A stretch of 64,000 bases of DNA, from contig CAKZTD010000032.1 of assembly GCA_937921595.1 (NCBI GenBank), positions 1-64,000 on the forward strand. The letters are read 5' to 3'. The notes under the pieces were generated by a model. That model was not told where the DNA came from. It searched no databases and was given only the letters and a program-made list of their open reading frames with translations. The translations under genes and the position numbers were made by a program. Below, in pieces: positions 52,739 through 62,373 of the stretch (the first letter of the stretch is position 1; each line of letters begins with the position of its first letter). This DNA comes from an uncultured Saprospiraceae bacterium. GTDB lineage: Bacteria > Bacteroidota > Bacteroidia > Chitinophagales > Saprospiraceae.

Positions 52739-53426
52739 TGTATTCTTTTAAACCAATTTGATTTTTTTGTAATAAAACCTCGTATTCTTCTTCTTCAATG
52801 GATTGAATAATAATGCGGTCATCTAAGTTTAGTAAAACGGGTGGGAGCGCTGGCGTTTGCAAAACAGAAACGGGTGTATGTCCAATCACATGCCATCCTC
52901 CAGGGCTATCCAATGCATATACGCCTAGGTATTGCCCTCCGATAGCTACAGAATTCGCTTTGACATATTTGGAAGGAACTGCTTTCCTAGGAACATGAAA
53001 TGGCTTTTCCAAGCCATCGAGATAAAGGAATCCAGGAAGGAAACCAAACATAGAAATTGAAAAATCCATGCTCATTAACGAGGCAATTATTTCTCCTTTT
53101 TCTAACCCGATGAAAGATTCTACAGCAGCCCAATCTTCTTGATCGCCAAAAAAAACTGGAAGTATGTAGGTTTTTACTTTTGCATTTTCACCTGATTCAA
53201 TCTTAGCAATTTCTTCAATTTTTGATGTATCAAAATATTGATTGAGTTTTAAACAGATTTCAACTTCCGTGACGATCACTTCTTCTACGAAAGGAAATTT
53301 TTTATAAAAAATCGCCTTCCCAATTTTTCTAATGACGGAACGATCCGCTGATTTTAAAATCAGAAAGTCGTTATTGTAATTATCAATTTCTATTGTGGAA
53401 TCAAACAATTGCAGCGATCTCGACAT
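52731..53426 (-). CDS. pxpB: 5-oxoprolinase subunit PxpB
   Basis: The product has 231 residues. FGFLPGFLYLDGLEKPFHVPR, VAIGGQYLGVYALDSPGGWHVIG and TPVSVL are KipI/PxpB blocks. It forms the 5-oxoprolinase with PxpA and PxpC. The start lies inside the end of pxpA (26-base overlap), implying coupled translation. Confidence 0.9.
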   Translation of the reverse strand: MSRSLQLFDSTIEIDNYNNDFLILKSADRSVIRKIGKAIFYKKFPFVEEVIVTEVEICLKLNQYFDTSKIEEIAKIESGENAKVKTYILPVFFGDQEDWAAVESFIGLEKGEIIASLMSMDFSISMFGFLPGFLYLDGLEKPFHVPRKAVPSKYVKANSVAIGGQYLGVYALDSPGGWHVIGHTPVSVLQTPALPPVLLNLDDRIIIQSIEEEEYEVLLQKNQIGLKEYNA

Positions 53427-54156
53427 CTTGTTCTTTTAAAAATTGATAAATAGTCTGGCTCAATTCTACTGCTCCTTGTGTATCACTATGCAGACAAATA
53501 GATTCTACATTGATGTCATGAATTTCTAAATTATGGAGTGAGACCTTCCCCGTTAAAAAAGAATTTATTTGATCAAGGACTTCTTCTTTTTCGTGGATAA
53601 CTGCGCCATCTACTTGGCGACTCCTTAATTCATTCACTTGTTCATATTTTCGATCAGCGAAGCCTTCATTGACAAACTGCATCCCATGTTTTTTACAAGC
53701 TTCGATCAACACGGAATGTGCTAAGGCAAATATTTTCATCCTCGGATCAATTGTTTTTACAAGCCGAACGAAGTGATTTGCAAGTACTTCTTTTTTTGCC
53801 AAATCATTATACAAAGCGCCATGCGGTTTTACATGGTGGAGTGTAGCCCCATAACTTTCGACCATTCCTTTTAGAGCACAAATCTGATATCTTAGCTCGG
53901 CCATAAGGATCGAAGGTTCTACTTCTATAGAAATTCTTCCAAAGTTTTCACGATCATTATAAGAAGGGTGAGCACCAATCTTTACCTGATTTGACATTGC
54001 AGACTTGATGGTATCTTCGATAAGTTGTGGGCTACCGCTATGAAATCCACAAGCTATATTGCAAGAAGAAATATAAGGCATGATTTCCGAGTCGAAGTTT
54101 TTTATTTGACCGGGTTTCAATTCTCCCATATCGCAATTTAGATCTATTGTTTTCAT
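53401..54156 (-). CDS. pxpA: 5-oxoprolinase subunit PxpA
   Basis: The product has 251 residues from the ATG at 54156, which gives the family start MKTIDLNCDMGE; the frame extends to 54177. SCNIACGFHSG, KIGAHPSYNDRENFGR and HHVKPHGALYNDL are LamB/YcsF blocks with metal-binding His and Asp. It is first in pxpABC. A LysR gene lies upstream on the same strand, 102 bases away. Confidence 0.92.
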   Translation of the reverse strand: MKTIDLNCDMGELKPGQIKNFDSEIMPYISSCNIACGFHSGSPQLIEDTIKSAMSNQVKIGAHPSYNDRENFGRISIEVEPSILMAELRYQICALKGMVESYGATLHHVKPHGALYNDLAKKEVLANHFVRLVKTIDPRMKIFALAHSVLIEACKKHGMQFVNEGFADRKYEQVNELRSRQVDGAVIHEKEEVLDQINSFLTGKVSLHNLEIHDINVESICLHSDTQGAVELSQTIYQFLKEQDVEIAAIV

Positions 54157-54278
54157 AAAGGATTTATCGTTTGTCATTTTGATTGAAGATACAAATTATT
54201 TTATTCTATCTAATAGCAGTAACTCACCGCTCCCTTCGCGAAACTTGGACTCAATGACCTACCTCAGAGATTTCATTC

Positions 54279-55166
54279 CTACATCTTTTCAATTATTTTT
54301 AAAATATTTTCTAACATAGGATTTCTATTCCGAGGATCCCAAACTGCCGAAAGCGTCGTTCGTTGTTTGATATTATTTAGTTCAATAAACTTCACTCCTT
54401 TTAAATGATCTTGTTGTAGAGATGTCGGAATGATGGAAATCCCAAGATCATTTTGAATCAATTTGTATATCGATCCAGAGTGAATCGTGTTATGCGTGAC
54501 ATTCGGATCAAAACCGCTATCTCGAAAAACCTGCATGACTTTTTCATAATATGCCGGACTGTATTTCGGATCAAATAAGATAAAAGATTCGTCCTTAAAC
54601 TGAGACAAGTTTTTAAAATTTGAAGCACTGACCGGATGTTTTTTTGGCAACACCAAACAGAAAGGTTCTTTTAGCAAAGTGTACATTTTCAGCCCGCTCG
54701 GTACACTTTCTAATCTTACAAAACCAATATCAATATCGTGATTCAAAAGACCATTAATCTGCTCATGATTATCCATTTCTTTTAAATTAAAAAGAACACT
54801 CGGGTACTTCTTTTTAAATTCTAATAGCAAATCAGGAATGATTTGTTGCATAGCAGAACCGACGTAGCCGAATTTCAAATCTCCCAACAAACCATCGTTT
54901 AATAGCTTCGCGTGTTCAATTACTTGATCTAGGCTTTTAAAATACCGGCCTAGTTCTTTTTGTAAAAACAAGCCAGCTTTGGTCAATTCCACCTTTCTAT
55001 TATGCCGCTCAAATAGCTGAATTCCGATATTCTTCTCTAAATCTTTGATCTGTCGACTCAATCCTGGCTGGGAGATATACAGGCGTTCCGCCGCCTTTCT
55101 AAAATGCAAATCTTCCGCTACAGCCAAAAAATAACGCAAATGCCTTAATTCTAATTGATAACTCAT
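54279..55166 (-). CDS. LysR family transcriptional regulator
   Basis: The product has 295 residues. LRHLRYFLAVAEDLHFRKAAE and LYISQPGLSRQIKDLEK form the winged helix-turn-helix, and an effector domain follows from about 90. It reads towards pxpABC and away from hutH, 154 bases divergent from it. Control of one or both catabolic units is likely by position, but the effector is unknown. Confidence 0.9.
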   Translation of the reverse strand: MSYQLELRHLRYFLAVAEDLHFRKAAERLYISQPGLSRQIKDLEKNIGIQLFERHNRKVELTKAGLFLQKELGRYFKSLDQVIEHAKLLNDGLLGDLKFGYVGSAMQQIIPDLLLEFKKKYPSVLFNLKEMDNHEQINGLLNHDIDIGFVRLESVPSGLKMYTLLKEPFCLVLPKKHPVSASNFKNLSQFKDESFILFDPKYSPAYYEKVMQVFRDSGFDPNVTHNTIHSGSIYKLIQNDLGISIIPTSLQQDHLKGVKFIELNNIKQRTTLSAVWDPRNRNPMLENILKIIEKM

Positions 55167-55320
55167 AGTTATTAATTGTTTTCATTAATCATCTTGTTAG
55201 GCATCAAATATCGCCTTATTTTTACTAAGTTATTTGACTAAATTATATTAAATCTGTTTTTTAAGAATATCAAACAGATTTAACATAATTTTATACGCCC
55301 TTATATAAAAAACATACCTC

Positions 55321-56814
55321 ATGGAATTCAAATATGGAATAGAGCAGCTGACCCTCGACAAGGTAACTGACCTAGCAAATCGAAAGCTTAAGGGAATTCT
55401 TACTCCGGAAGCGATCGAAAAAGTAAATATCTGCCGATCTAAAGTTGAAAAAATGGCAAGCTCTGACAAGCCTGTCTACGGCATCAACACTGGTTTTGGC
55501 CCTTTATGCGATACTCAAATTTCGCCTGAAGAGACTAGCAAACTACAAGAGAACTTGTTGATTTCTCATGCCGTAGGTGTCGGAGATCCAATAGCTAAAA
55601 ACTTATCTAAGATCATGATGATTTGTAAAGTGCATGCTTTATGTCAAGGGTATTCAGGTATCCGTTTAAGTGTGATCGAAAGGATATTATTTTTTATAGA
55701 AAATGATCTGTTACCTATTGTACCTAAACAAGGATCTGTAGGAGCATCAGGAGACTTGGCTCCATTATCTCATCTCTTTTTACCACTTTTAGGAGAAGGA
55801 GAGTTTTGGGTAGGAGACAAAGAAGTTCCAGCTAAAACAGTTTTAAAAGAAAACGGATTAGAGCCAATTCACTTAGAAGCTAAAGAGGGGCTTGCCTTGA
55901 TCAATGGTACTCAGTTTATTTTAGCACATGCGATTACTGGCTTATATAAAATGCGATACTTGCTCCAATTAGCAGATGTTGCTGGAGCAATGAGTCTCGA
56001 AGGCTTTCAAGGAAGCTCAGCTCCTTTTAAATCGATACTTCACGAGATTCGCCCTTTCAAAGGAAACCTAGAAGTCGCTGCGCATATGCGAAATCTCCTA
56101 GAAGGCTCACAGAATTTAAATGCTCATTTACATTGCGAACGAGTCCAGGATCCTTATTCGATCCGTTGCATTCCTCAAGTTCATGGCGCATCCAGAAACG
56201 CGTATTACCATTTGGAAGAATTAGCAACGATTGAAATGAATGCGGTGACAGATAACCCAATCGTTATCAGTGATACAGAAGCAATATCTGGCGGAAATTT
56301 TCATGGGCAACCTTTAGCAATGGCTTTGGATTATGCTTCTATTGCAGCGTCAGAATTAGGAAATATTTCTGATCGAAGATCCTATTTATTACTCGAAGGA
56401 AAATACGGGCTCCCTCGATTATTGACCGAAAGCGGTGGATTAAATTCCGGTTTTATGATACCTCAATATACCACAGCAGCTTTGGTTACCGAAAATAAAT
56501 CCTTGTGTTTCCCACCTTCTGCGGATAGCATTCCTACTTCACTCGGCCAGGAAGATCATGTATCGATGGGAAGTATTTCTGGTCGAAAATTTAATCAGAT
56601 TTTAGGGAATATTGAAAAAATTCTTGCCATTGAATTGATGTACGCTGCACAAGCGATGGAATTCAGAAGACCGAATACTTTTTCAAATATTATAGAAGCT
56701 AATTTTAAAACCATTAGAGAAAAAGTTGATAAACTAGAAGATGATCGTGTTTTGAAATATGATATTGCTAATATGATTTCAATGGTGGAGAATCGAGCTT
56801 TTATAATAGGATAA
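55321..56814 (+). CDS. hutH: Histidine ammonia-lyase
   Basis: The product has 497 residues. PVYGINTGFGPL is the active-site entry. GSVGASGDLAPLSHL holds Ala142-Ser143-Gly144, which cyclise to the MIO cofactor, and later NPIVI and GGNFHGQP are conserved. It deaminates histidine to urocanate, which HutU, 190 bases downstream, then hydrates. Confidence 0.93.
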   Translation: MEFKYGIEQLTLDKVTDLANRKLKGILTPEAIEKVNICRSKVEKMASSDKPVYGINTGFGPLCDTQISPEETSKLQENLLISHAVGVGDPIAKNLSKIMMICKVHALCQGYSGIRLSVIERILFFIENDLLPIVPKQGSVGASGDLAPLSHLFLPLLGEGEFWVGDKEVPAKTVLKENGLEPIHLEAKEGLALINGTQFILAHAITGLYKMRYLLQLADVAGAMSLEGFQGSSAPFKSILHEIRPFKGNLEVAAHMRNLLEGSQNLNAHLHCERVQDPYSIRCIPQVHGASRNAYYHLEELATIEMNAVTDNPIVISDTEAISGGNFHGQPLAMALDYASIAASELGNISDRRSYLLLEGKYGLPRLLTESGGLNSGFMIPQYTTAALVTENKSLCFPPSADSIPTSLGQEDHVSMGSISGRKFNQILGNIEKILAIELMYAAQAMEFRRPNTFSNIIEANFKTIREKVDKLEDDRVLKYDIANMISMVENRAFIIG

Positions 56815-57006
56815 AAACGATACAAAACAAAACTACTTATTCCGTCGATTCTTTATGCCTTTGGCATCAGGAAATAATTTTATCATTTTTCTTATAAAAG
56901 TGGCTTCAATAAATAAACTCAAAATTCGTACTTTTGAATAGCGTATATTCTAGATTTACATTACAACATTTTTCGAAATTTGAATAGATACTTAAAAATC
57001 AGAGCA

Positions 57007-59004
57007 ATGACATTTCAAGAAAAAATACAAGAAGGTATTCCACAAGAATTACCAGCAAAAAAAGAATATCAACAAGATGCCAACCGGGCACCGAAGCGAA
57101 AAGATAGTTTATCAAAAGAAGAAAAACAATTAGCGATTCGAAATGCTTTGCGATACTTTCCAAAATCATGGCATGCTGTTCTTGCTCCTGAATTTGCTCA
57201 AGAACTAAAAGACTACGGAAGAATTTACATGTACCGATTCAAACCGGATTATGAGATCTACGCTCGACCAATAGACGAATACCCTGCGAAGTCAAGACAA
57301 GCAGCTTCGATCATGTTGATGATTCAAAACAACTTAAACCCTGCTGTTGCTCAACATCCACAAGAGCTAATTACTTACGGTGGAAACGGAGCAGTCTTTC
57401 AAAACTGGGCGCAATATTTATTGACGATGCAGTATCTTTCAAACATGACGGATGAACAAACCTTGCACATGTACTCCGGTCATCCGATGGGTTTATTTCC
57501 TTCTTCGAAAGCAGCACCAAGAGTCGTCGTGACCAATGGAATGATGATTCCTAACTATTCTAGCCCTGATGATTGGGAAAAATTTAATGCCCTTGGCGTT
57601 ACTCAATATGGTCAAATGACTGCAGGTTCTTTTATGTACATTGGCCCTCAGGGAATCGTCCATGGAACGACGATCACCGTGATGAATGCTTTTCGAAAAA
57701 AATTAAAACAGGGAGAAACACCTGCTGGAAAAATATTTTTAACGGCAGGGCTCGGAGGTATGAGTGGCGCTCAACCGAAAGCAGGAAACATCGCCGGTTG
57801 TATTTCGATCTGTGCAGAAGTCAACCCTAAAGCTGCGACCAAACGTCATGAACAAGGTTGGGTTGATGTATTAATTGACAACATCGATGAGCTGATCACG
57901 CGAGTCAAAAAAGCACAAACAGATCAAGAAGTTGTTTCGATTGCTTTCATTGGAAATGTCGTCGAAGTATGGGAGCGTTTTGATGAAGAAAATATTTTTA
58001 TTCACTTGGGTTCTGATCAAACGTCACTGCATATTCCTTGGACTGGTGGTTATTATCCTGTCGGAACTTCTTATGAAGAATCGAATCGATTAATCCGAGA
58101 AGAGCCTGCTGAATTTAAAATTTTAGTACAAACTTCTCTCCGTCGTCATGCAGCAGCAGTTAACAAACACACTGCGAAAGGTACTTACTTTTTTGATTAC
58201 GGAAATGCCTTTTTATTAGAAGCATCGCGTGCCGGAGCTGATGTCATGGCAGAGAATAATATTGATTTCAAATACCCTTCTTACGTTCAAGATATTTTAG
58301 GGCCGATGTGTTTCGACTATGGTTTTGGGCCTTTTCGATGGGTTTGTGCTTCTGGAAAACCGGAAGACTTGGATCGAACAGATGAAATTGCTGGAGATGT
58401 TTTGCAAGAGATTATGGAAACCGCTCCTGCGGAAATCAAACTTCAAATGCAGGACAATATCACCTGGATTCGAGATGCAAAACAAAACAAATTAGTTGTA
58501 GGTTCTCAAGCTCGGATTTTATATGCCGATGCAGAAGGACGAACCAAAATAGCGACCGCTTTCAACAATGCGGTTGCTGCTGGAGAGATTGGACCTGTTG
58601 TCTTGGGTCGAGATCATCATGATGTGAGTGGAACAGATTCTCCCTATCGGGAAACTTCCAATATTTATGATGGCAGTAAATTTACGGCAGATATGGCCAT
58701 TCACAATGTCATCGGAGATAGCTTCAGAGGAGCAACCTGGGTATCCATCCACAATGGCGGTGGTGTAGGTTGGGGCGAAGTGATGAATGGAGGTTTTGGA
58801 ATGTTACTCGACGGAACGACTGAAGCAGAGGAACGTCTAAAAGCTATGCTTTTTTATGATGTAAACAATGGCGTTGCTAGACGAAGTTGGGCAAGAAATG
58901 AAGAAGCTTTATTTGCCATCAAACGAGAAATGGAAAGAACACCGAGCCTAAAAGTTACGATTCCCAATTTGGTAGATAATGATATTTTAGAAGATCTCTT
59001 TTAG
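57007..59004 (+). CDS. hutU: Urocanate hydratase, long form
   Basis: The product has 665 residues from the ATG at 57007; the frame extends to a TTG at 56980. It is longer than the ~555-residue proteobacterial enzyme, as in other Bacteroidota. TYGGNGAVFQNWAQYLL, GGMSGAQPKAGNIAG and DYGNAFLLEA are the NAD-binding and catalytic blocks; HNGGGVGWGEVMNGGFG is conserved near the end. It converts urocanate to imidazolonepropionate. hutI and hutG are not in the window. Confidence 0.93.
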   Translation: MTFQEKIQEGIPQELPAKKEYQQDANRAPKRKDSLSKEEKQLAIRNALRYFPKSWHAVLAPEFAQELKDYGRIYMYRFKPDYEIYARPIDEYPAKSRQAASIMLMIQNNLNPAVAQHPQELITYGGNGAVFQNWAQYLLTMQYLSNMTDEQTLHMYSGHPMGLFPSSKAAPRVVVTNGMMIPNYSSPDDWEKFNALGVTQYGQMTAGSFMYIGPQGIVHGTTITVMNAFRKKLKQGETPAGKIFLTAGLGGMSGAQPKAGNIAGCISICAEVNPKAATKRHEQGWVDVLIDNIDELITRVKKAQTDQEVVSIAFIGNVVEVWERFDEENIFIHLGSDQTSLHIPWTGGYYPVGTSYEESNRLIREEPAEFKILVQTSLRRHAAAVNKHTAKGTYFFDYGNAFLLEASRAGADVMAENNIDFKYPSYVQDILGPMCFDYGFGPFRWVCASGKPEDLDRTDEIAGDVLQEIMETAPAEIKLQMQDNITWIRDAKQNKLVVGSQARILYADAEGRTKIATAFNNAVAAGEIGPVVLGRDHHDVSGTDSPYRETSNIYDGSKFTADMAIHNVIGDSFRGATWVSIHNGGGVGWGEVMNGGFGMLLDGTTEAEERLKAMLFYDVNNGVARRSWARNEEALFAIKREMERTPSLKVTIPNLVDNDILEDLF

Positions 59005-59018
59005 TCAGCCTTAAAAAA

Positions 59019-59059
59019 CATGTTGGAGATCGAAACTAGAATCTCCAACATTTTTTTTA
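59019..59059 (+). terminator. Terminator after hutU
   Basis: ATGTTGGAGAT pairs with ATCTCCAACAT around a 10-base loop, followed by a run of eight T. Confidence 0.85.
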
Positions 59060-59926
59060 CACCTCCTCCTTCCTTCTTCCGAAAAACCACATTGCAAAAC
59101 CTCCTGATACAAACATCATTAAAGAGTAGACTGCAGCAGGTACACTCATTTCTGGTTGCAACAAAATCGTAGTAGCGATAACAATTGCCAAGGTTCCATT
59201 TTGCACCCCGTTTTCTATCATAATAGAAATAGACTGACGTGTATTGAGTTTAAAAATTCTTGCAGTAAAATATCCTAAGGACATGGTCAGTACATTAAGT
59301 CCCGCAGCGATGAGACCAACTTTTTTAATAGAATCAACAAGTATATCTCTATTTGCTAAAATGATTCCGACTAAGATTACTATAAAAATTACCGTCGATG
59401 CAATTCGCATCGGCCTATCCATTCGTTCCGCAAATTCAGTTTTAAAATGTCGAATAGACATCCCAATCATAATCGGAATTACAGTAATCACTACTACTTG
59501 TAATATCGTTTTCAAAATAGGCAATTGAACAACCGCTTCTCCATCTCCCATAAAATGAGAAATCGAATAAGAAATGATTAAAGGTATCGTCAAGATGGTC
59601 ACGAAGCTTGAAATCGCAGTCAAGGTTACAGACAAAGCAATATCTCCTTTTGCTACATGGGTGATTAAATTACTCGTTACGCCTCCCGGACAAGCGACAA
59701 TAATCATAAATCCTACAGCCATAACCGGATCCATCGGGAAAGCACTGACTAATAGAAATCCGATCAAAGGCAACATGATGATCTGATTAAAAGAACCTAA
59801 GAAAGTGGCTTTCGGATAAATAAGCACTCGCTTAAAATCCTTGATTGTTAAAGACATTCCCATGCCGATCATGATGATGGCCAAAGAAAGAGGGAGAACA
59901 ATCGTGGTTGCAATTGATGTTTCCAT
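59057..59926 (-). CDS. Bile acid:sodium symporter family transporter
   Basis: The product has 289 residues and about nine to ten spans. VGFMIIVACPGGVTSNLITHVAKGDIALSV and IENGVQNGTLAIVIATT are the two discontinuous-helix motifs of the BASS family. It would take up an organic anion with sodium. Its position after hutU and before a class II aldolase gives no clear substrate. Confidence 0.85.
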   Translation of the reverse strand: METSIATTIVLPLSLAIIMIGMGMSLTIKDFKRVLIYPKATFLGSFNQIIMLPLIGFLLVSAFPMDPVMAVGFMIIVACPGGVTSNLITHVAKGDIALSVTLTAISSFVTILTIPLIISYSISHFMGDGEAVVQLPILKTILQVVVITVIPIMIGMSIRHFKTEFAERMDRPMRIASTVIFIVILVGIILANRDILVDSIKKVGLIAAGLNVLTMSLGYFTARIFKLNTRQSISIMIENGVQNGTLAIVIATTILLQPEMSVPAAVYSLMMFVSGGFAMWFFGRRKEEV

Positions 59927-59995
59927 TTTGATTTTTCGTTAAGGCGTTTAAATAGGATATTTGTTTTCGTTTTACTTTCTAAAGTACTTTCAAGA

Positions 59996-60814
59996 TTACA
60001 ATATCAAAGTGCCTTCTGGTGCAGCAATGTCCATGAAATCAGGTTGCTCTTTTACTATATCTTGCCACATAGGTTGAAAACTAAAATATCCAGCTAATGG
60101 AAAGCCTACTTCATTATTTCTCGTTCTCAAAGCCGTTTCATGATCGATCTTGATGATCTCATTTCCTGTCGATTCTGCGAGGATTTGAGACTGACAAGTA
60201 CGCTCCATGGTCACAAACCAAAAGATACATTCTTCGATGCTATGACCAACAGTAAGCAAACCATGATTTTGTAGAATAACTGCTTTTTTATCTGCTAATG
60301 CTTCTCCAATCCTATCGCCTTCGCTTGATTCCAAAACGACTCCGCTATAGTCATCAAACAAACCGTGATCTTCATAAAAAATACAGGAATCCTGAGTAAT
60401 GGGATCAAGTTTTTTTCCAAAAGTTGAAAAGGTTTTTCCGTAAAGGCTATGTGAGTGAGCCGCTGCAATTACATCTGGTCGCACTTTGTGAATGGCAGCA
60501 TGAATGGCGAATGCCGCTCCATTTAAATTTTTATGCTTTCCAGAAACGACTGTCCCTTCTTCGTTGACCAAAATTAAATCAGACATTTTTATTTGTCGAA
60601 ATGACATTCCGAATGGATTCACCCAAAAGCAATGTGGGAATTCAGGATCTCTACAAGTGATGTGCCCTGCTACACCTTCTGAAAAGCCAAATTTTCCAAA
60701 TATCCGAAACGCTCCCGCTAACATTCTTTTTAGGTAAAATCTCTTTTCTTCGACAGTATCAAAAGAAGGATAATTGATCATCTTTTCGATGCCGGGTGGA
60801 TTTTCTACTGCCAT
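59996..60814 (-). CDS. Class II aldolase/adducin family protein
   Basis: The product has 272 residues from the ATG at 60814 (MAVENPPGIEK); the frame extends to a TTG at 60853. GVAGHITCRDPEF, AAHSHSLYGKTFSTFGK (metal-binding His pair) and VILQNHGLLTVGHSIEE (third His) match the family. The reaction could be aldol cleavage or epimerisation of a sugar phosphate, or a decarboxylation; it is not decided by sequence. Confidence 0.85.
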   Translation of the reverse strand: MAVENPPGIEKMINYPSFDTVEEKRFYLKRMLAGAFRIFGKFGFSEGVAGHITCRDPEFPHCFWVNPFGMSFRQIKMSDLILVNEEGTVVSGKHKNLNGAAFAIHAAIHKVRPDVIAAAHSHSLYGKTFSTFGKKLDPITQDSCIFYEDHGLFDDYSGVVLESSEGDRIGEALADKKAVILQNHGLLTVGHSIEECIFWFVTMERTCQSQILAESTGNEIIKIDHETALRTRNNEVGFPLAGYFSFQPMWQDIVKEQPDFMDIAAPEGTLIL

Positions 60815-60987
60815 TTGGTTGTGTTTTATCGTTTTTGGTAAATGCTTGAACAAGTTAACAAGCCCTTACGAGTGCACTGTGTCAATTTTACGCTTTTTTA
60901 CCTAGTCTTACTAAGATTTGCTTTTCTATTTATAAAAAAATATAAAGGCCTTGTACTCATTCCTATTTTAAATACAAAACATTTCTC

Positions 60988-61614
60988 TCAATTGATTTTT
61001 TTCTGAATAATATCTATTTCTACTTCTGAACAAACAGCTCCAAAAAAATTCAATCCAAAATCTGCACCCTCTAAATACCAATGTTTTCCTTCTGAAAGGA
61101 AAAAATCCTGCTGTGCATCTAGCTCTATTTCATGCAAATAAGAAAGATTTACGCCAAGTGCTTTTATGATGCTTTCTTTTCTGGTCCAATATCCATAAAA
61201 CCTTTTGAGAGGATCAGGGCTATTATTGATATCATTCCATTCTTTATTTGTAAACCAAGATTTAAAGTTTTCAAGCTCAAGCTCTTTTTCTTTTTCAACA
61301 TCAATTCCAATCCTTCCATCTTTTGATAGTGCACAAACTACCAGGTTATCAGAATGCGAAATATTAAAATAAACAGCATCAAGATATGGCTTACCATCCT
61401 TTTGAAATTGAATTTTTTCTAATTGCTCCCCTAGTCCTAATTCTTCTAAACCTTTTTTCAGCAATAATCTTCCAAGTACAAAATTAAACGCATCCTCTTC
61501 TCGCCTATAGCGCAAGGCTCGCTCATACATAGACTTTGGTAAATCCAAAAGCACTTCCTCCAAGCTTTTCTCGGCTCTTATTTGATCTGAATTCACTTGA
61601 TAAATATAAATCAT
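60988..61614 (-). CDS. 4'-phosphopantetheinyl transferase
   Basis: The product has 208 residues. GKPYLDAVYFNISHSDNLVV, GIDVEKEKELE (metal-binding Asp and Glu) and WTRKESIIKALG are the Sfp-type signature blocks. It attaches phosphopantetheine to carrier proteins. The pfaA-like gene 760 bases away needs several acyl-carrier domains activated, so it is a likely PfaE-type partner (inference). It is divergent from the TetR gene. Confidence 0.88.
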   Translation of the reverse strand: MIYIYQVNSDQIRAEKSLEEVLLDLPKSMYERALRYRREEDAFNFVLGRLLLKKGLEELGLGEQLEKIQFQKDGKPYLDAVYFNISHSDNLVVCALSKDGRIGIDVEKEKELELENFKSWFTNKEWNDINNSPDPLKRFYGYWTRKESIIKALGVNLSYLHEIELDAQQDFFLSEGKHWYLEGADFGLNFFGAVCSEVEIDIIQKKIN

Positions 61615-61744
61615 AATGATACTTAAAAATTAAATGTCGTACGAGTAACAAGAAGTTTCAATATTCTTTCGTTTCTTTGTGGTACTTTCGAAACAAAAAT
61701 ATTACCACTGGTGTTTCATTGATATAAAAGTCCATGTTAAACGT

Positions 61745-62362
61745 ATGATAACAAAGGAACTCATAATAGACACAGCAACAAAATTATTCATCCAGAATGG
61801 TGTAAAATCAATAACGATTGATCGCATCGTCAAGGAACTGCATACTTCAAAGAGGACCATTTATCTCCATTTTGAGGATAAAACGGCTCTTTTAAAAGCT
61901 TGCCTCCATGTCTATAACACCAAGGTAAGAACAGAGAACGAAGAAATCATCGAGTCTTCCAAGAATGTGATTGAAGCAATGGGACACTTACATCAAATGA
62001 TCGTTCGTCGCTCTCACCAAGTCAATCCAAATTTTTTTAGTGATATCATATACTACTACCCAGGCTTATTACATCAATCTTATCAAGACACTGGCAACTT
62101 TGCCCATCAAGAATTGATCGAATTATCACAATGGGGAATAGAAGATGGTATTTTTCACGAAGACCTTGATGTAGAAGTAGTTGGAAAAACAGTCTTGACG
62201 ATGTTAAAAATGCTAAAAGACAATCAACTATTCCCAGTTACTGAATTTAGTAAAGAAAGATTAACCTTCGGAATACTCGTCCCTTATTTAAAAGGACTTT
62301 GTACTTCAAAAGGAATGAAATTATTACAAATACAAGAAGAACTCTTTAGAGTCGCAATATAA
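61745..62362 (+). CDS. TetR family transcriptional regulator
   Basis: The product has 205 residues from the ATG at 61745; the frame extends to 61679. ELIIDTATKLFIQNGVKSIT and TSKRTIYLHFEDKTALLKA form the helix-turn-helix. The ligand domain is not recognised. It ends 11 bases before the pfaA-like start and is divergent from the phosphopantetheinyl transferase, so it is a plausible local regulator of PUFA synthesis. Confidence 0.88.
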   Translation: MITKELIIDTATKLFIQNGVKSITIDRIVKELHTSKRTIYLHFEDKTALLKACLHVYNTKVRTENEEIIESSKNVIEAMGHLHQMIVRRSHQVNPNFFSDIIYYYPGLLHQSYQDTGNFAHQELIELSQWGIEDGIFHEDLDVEVVGKTVLTMLKMLKDNQLFPVTEFSKERLTFGILVPYLKGLCTSKGMKLLQIQEELFRVAI

Positions 62363-62373
62363 AACAACCTTAA

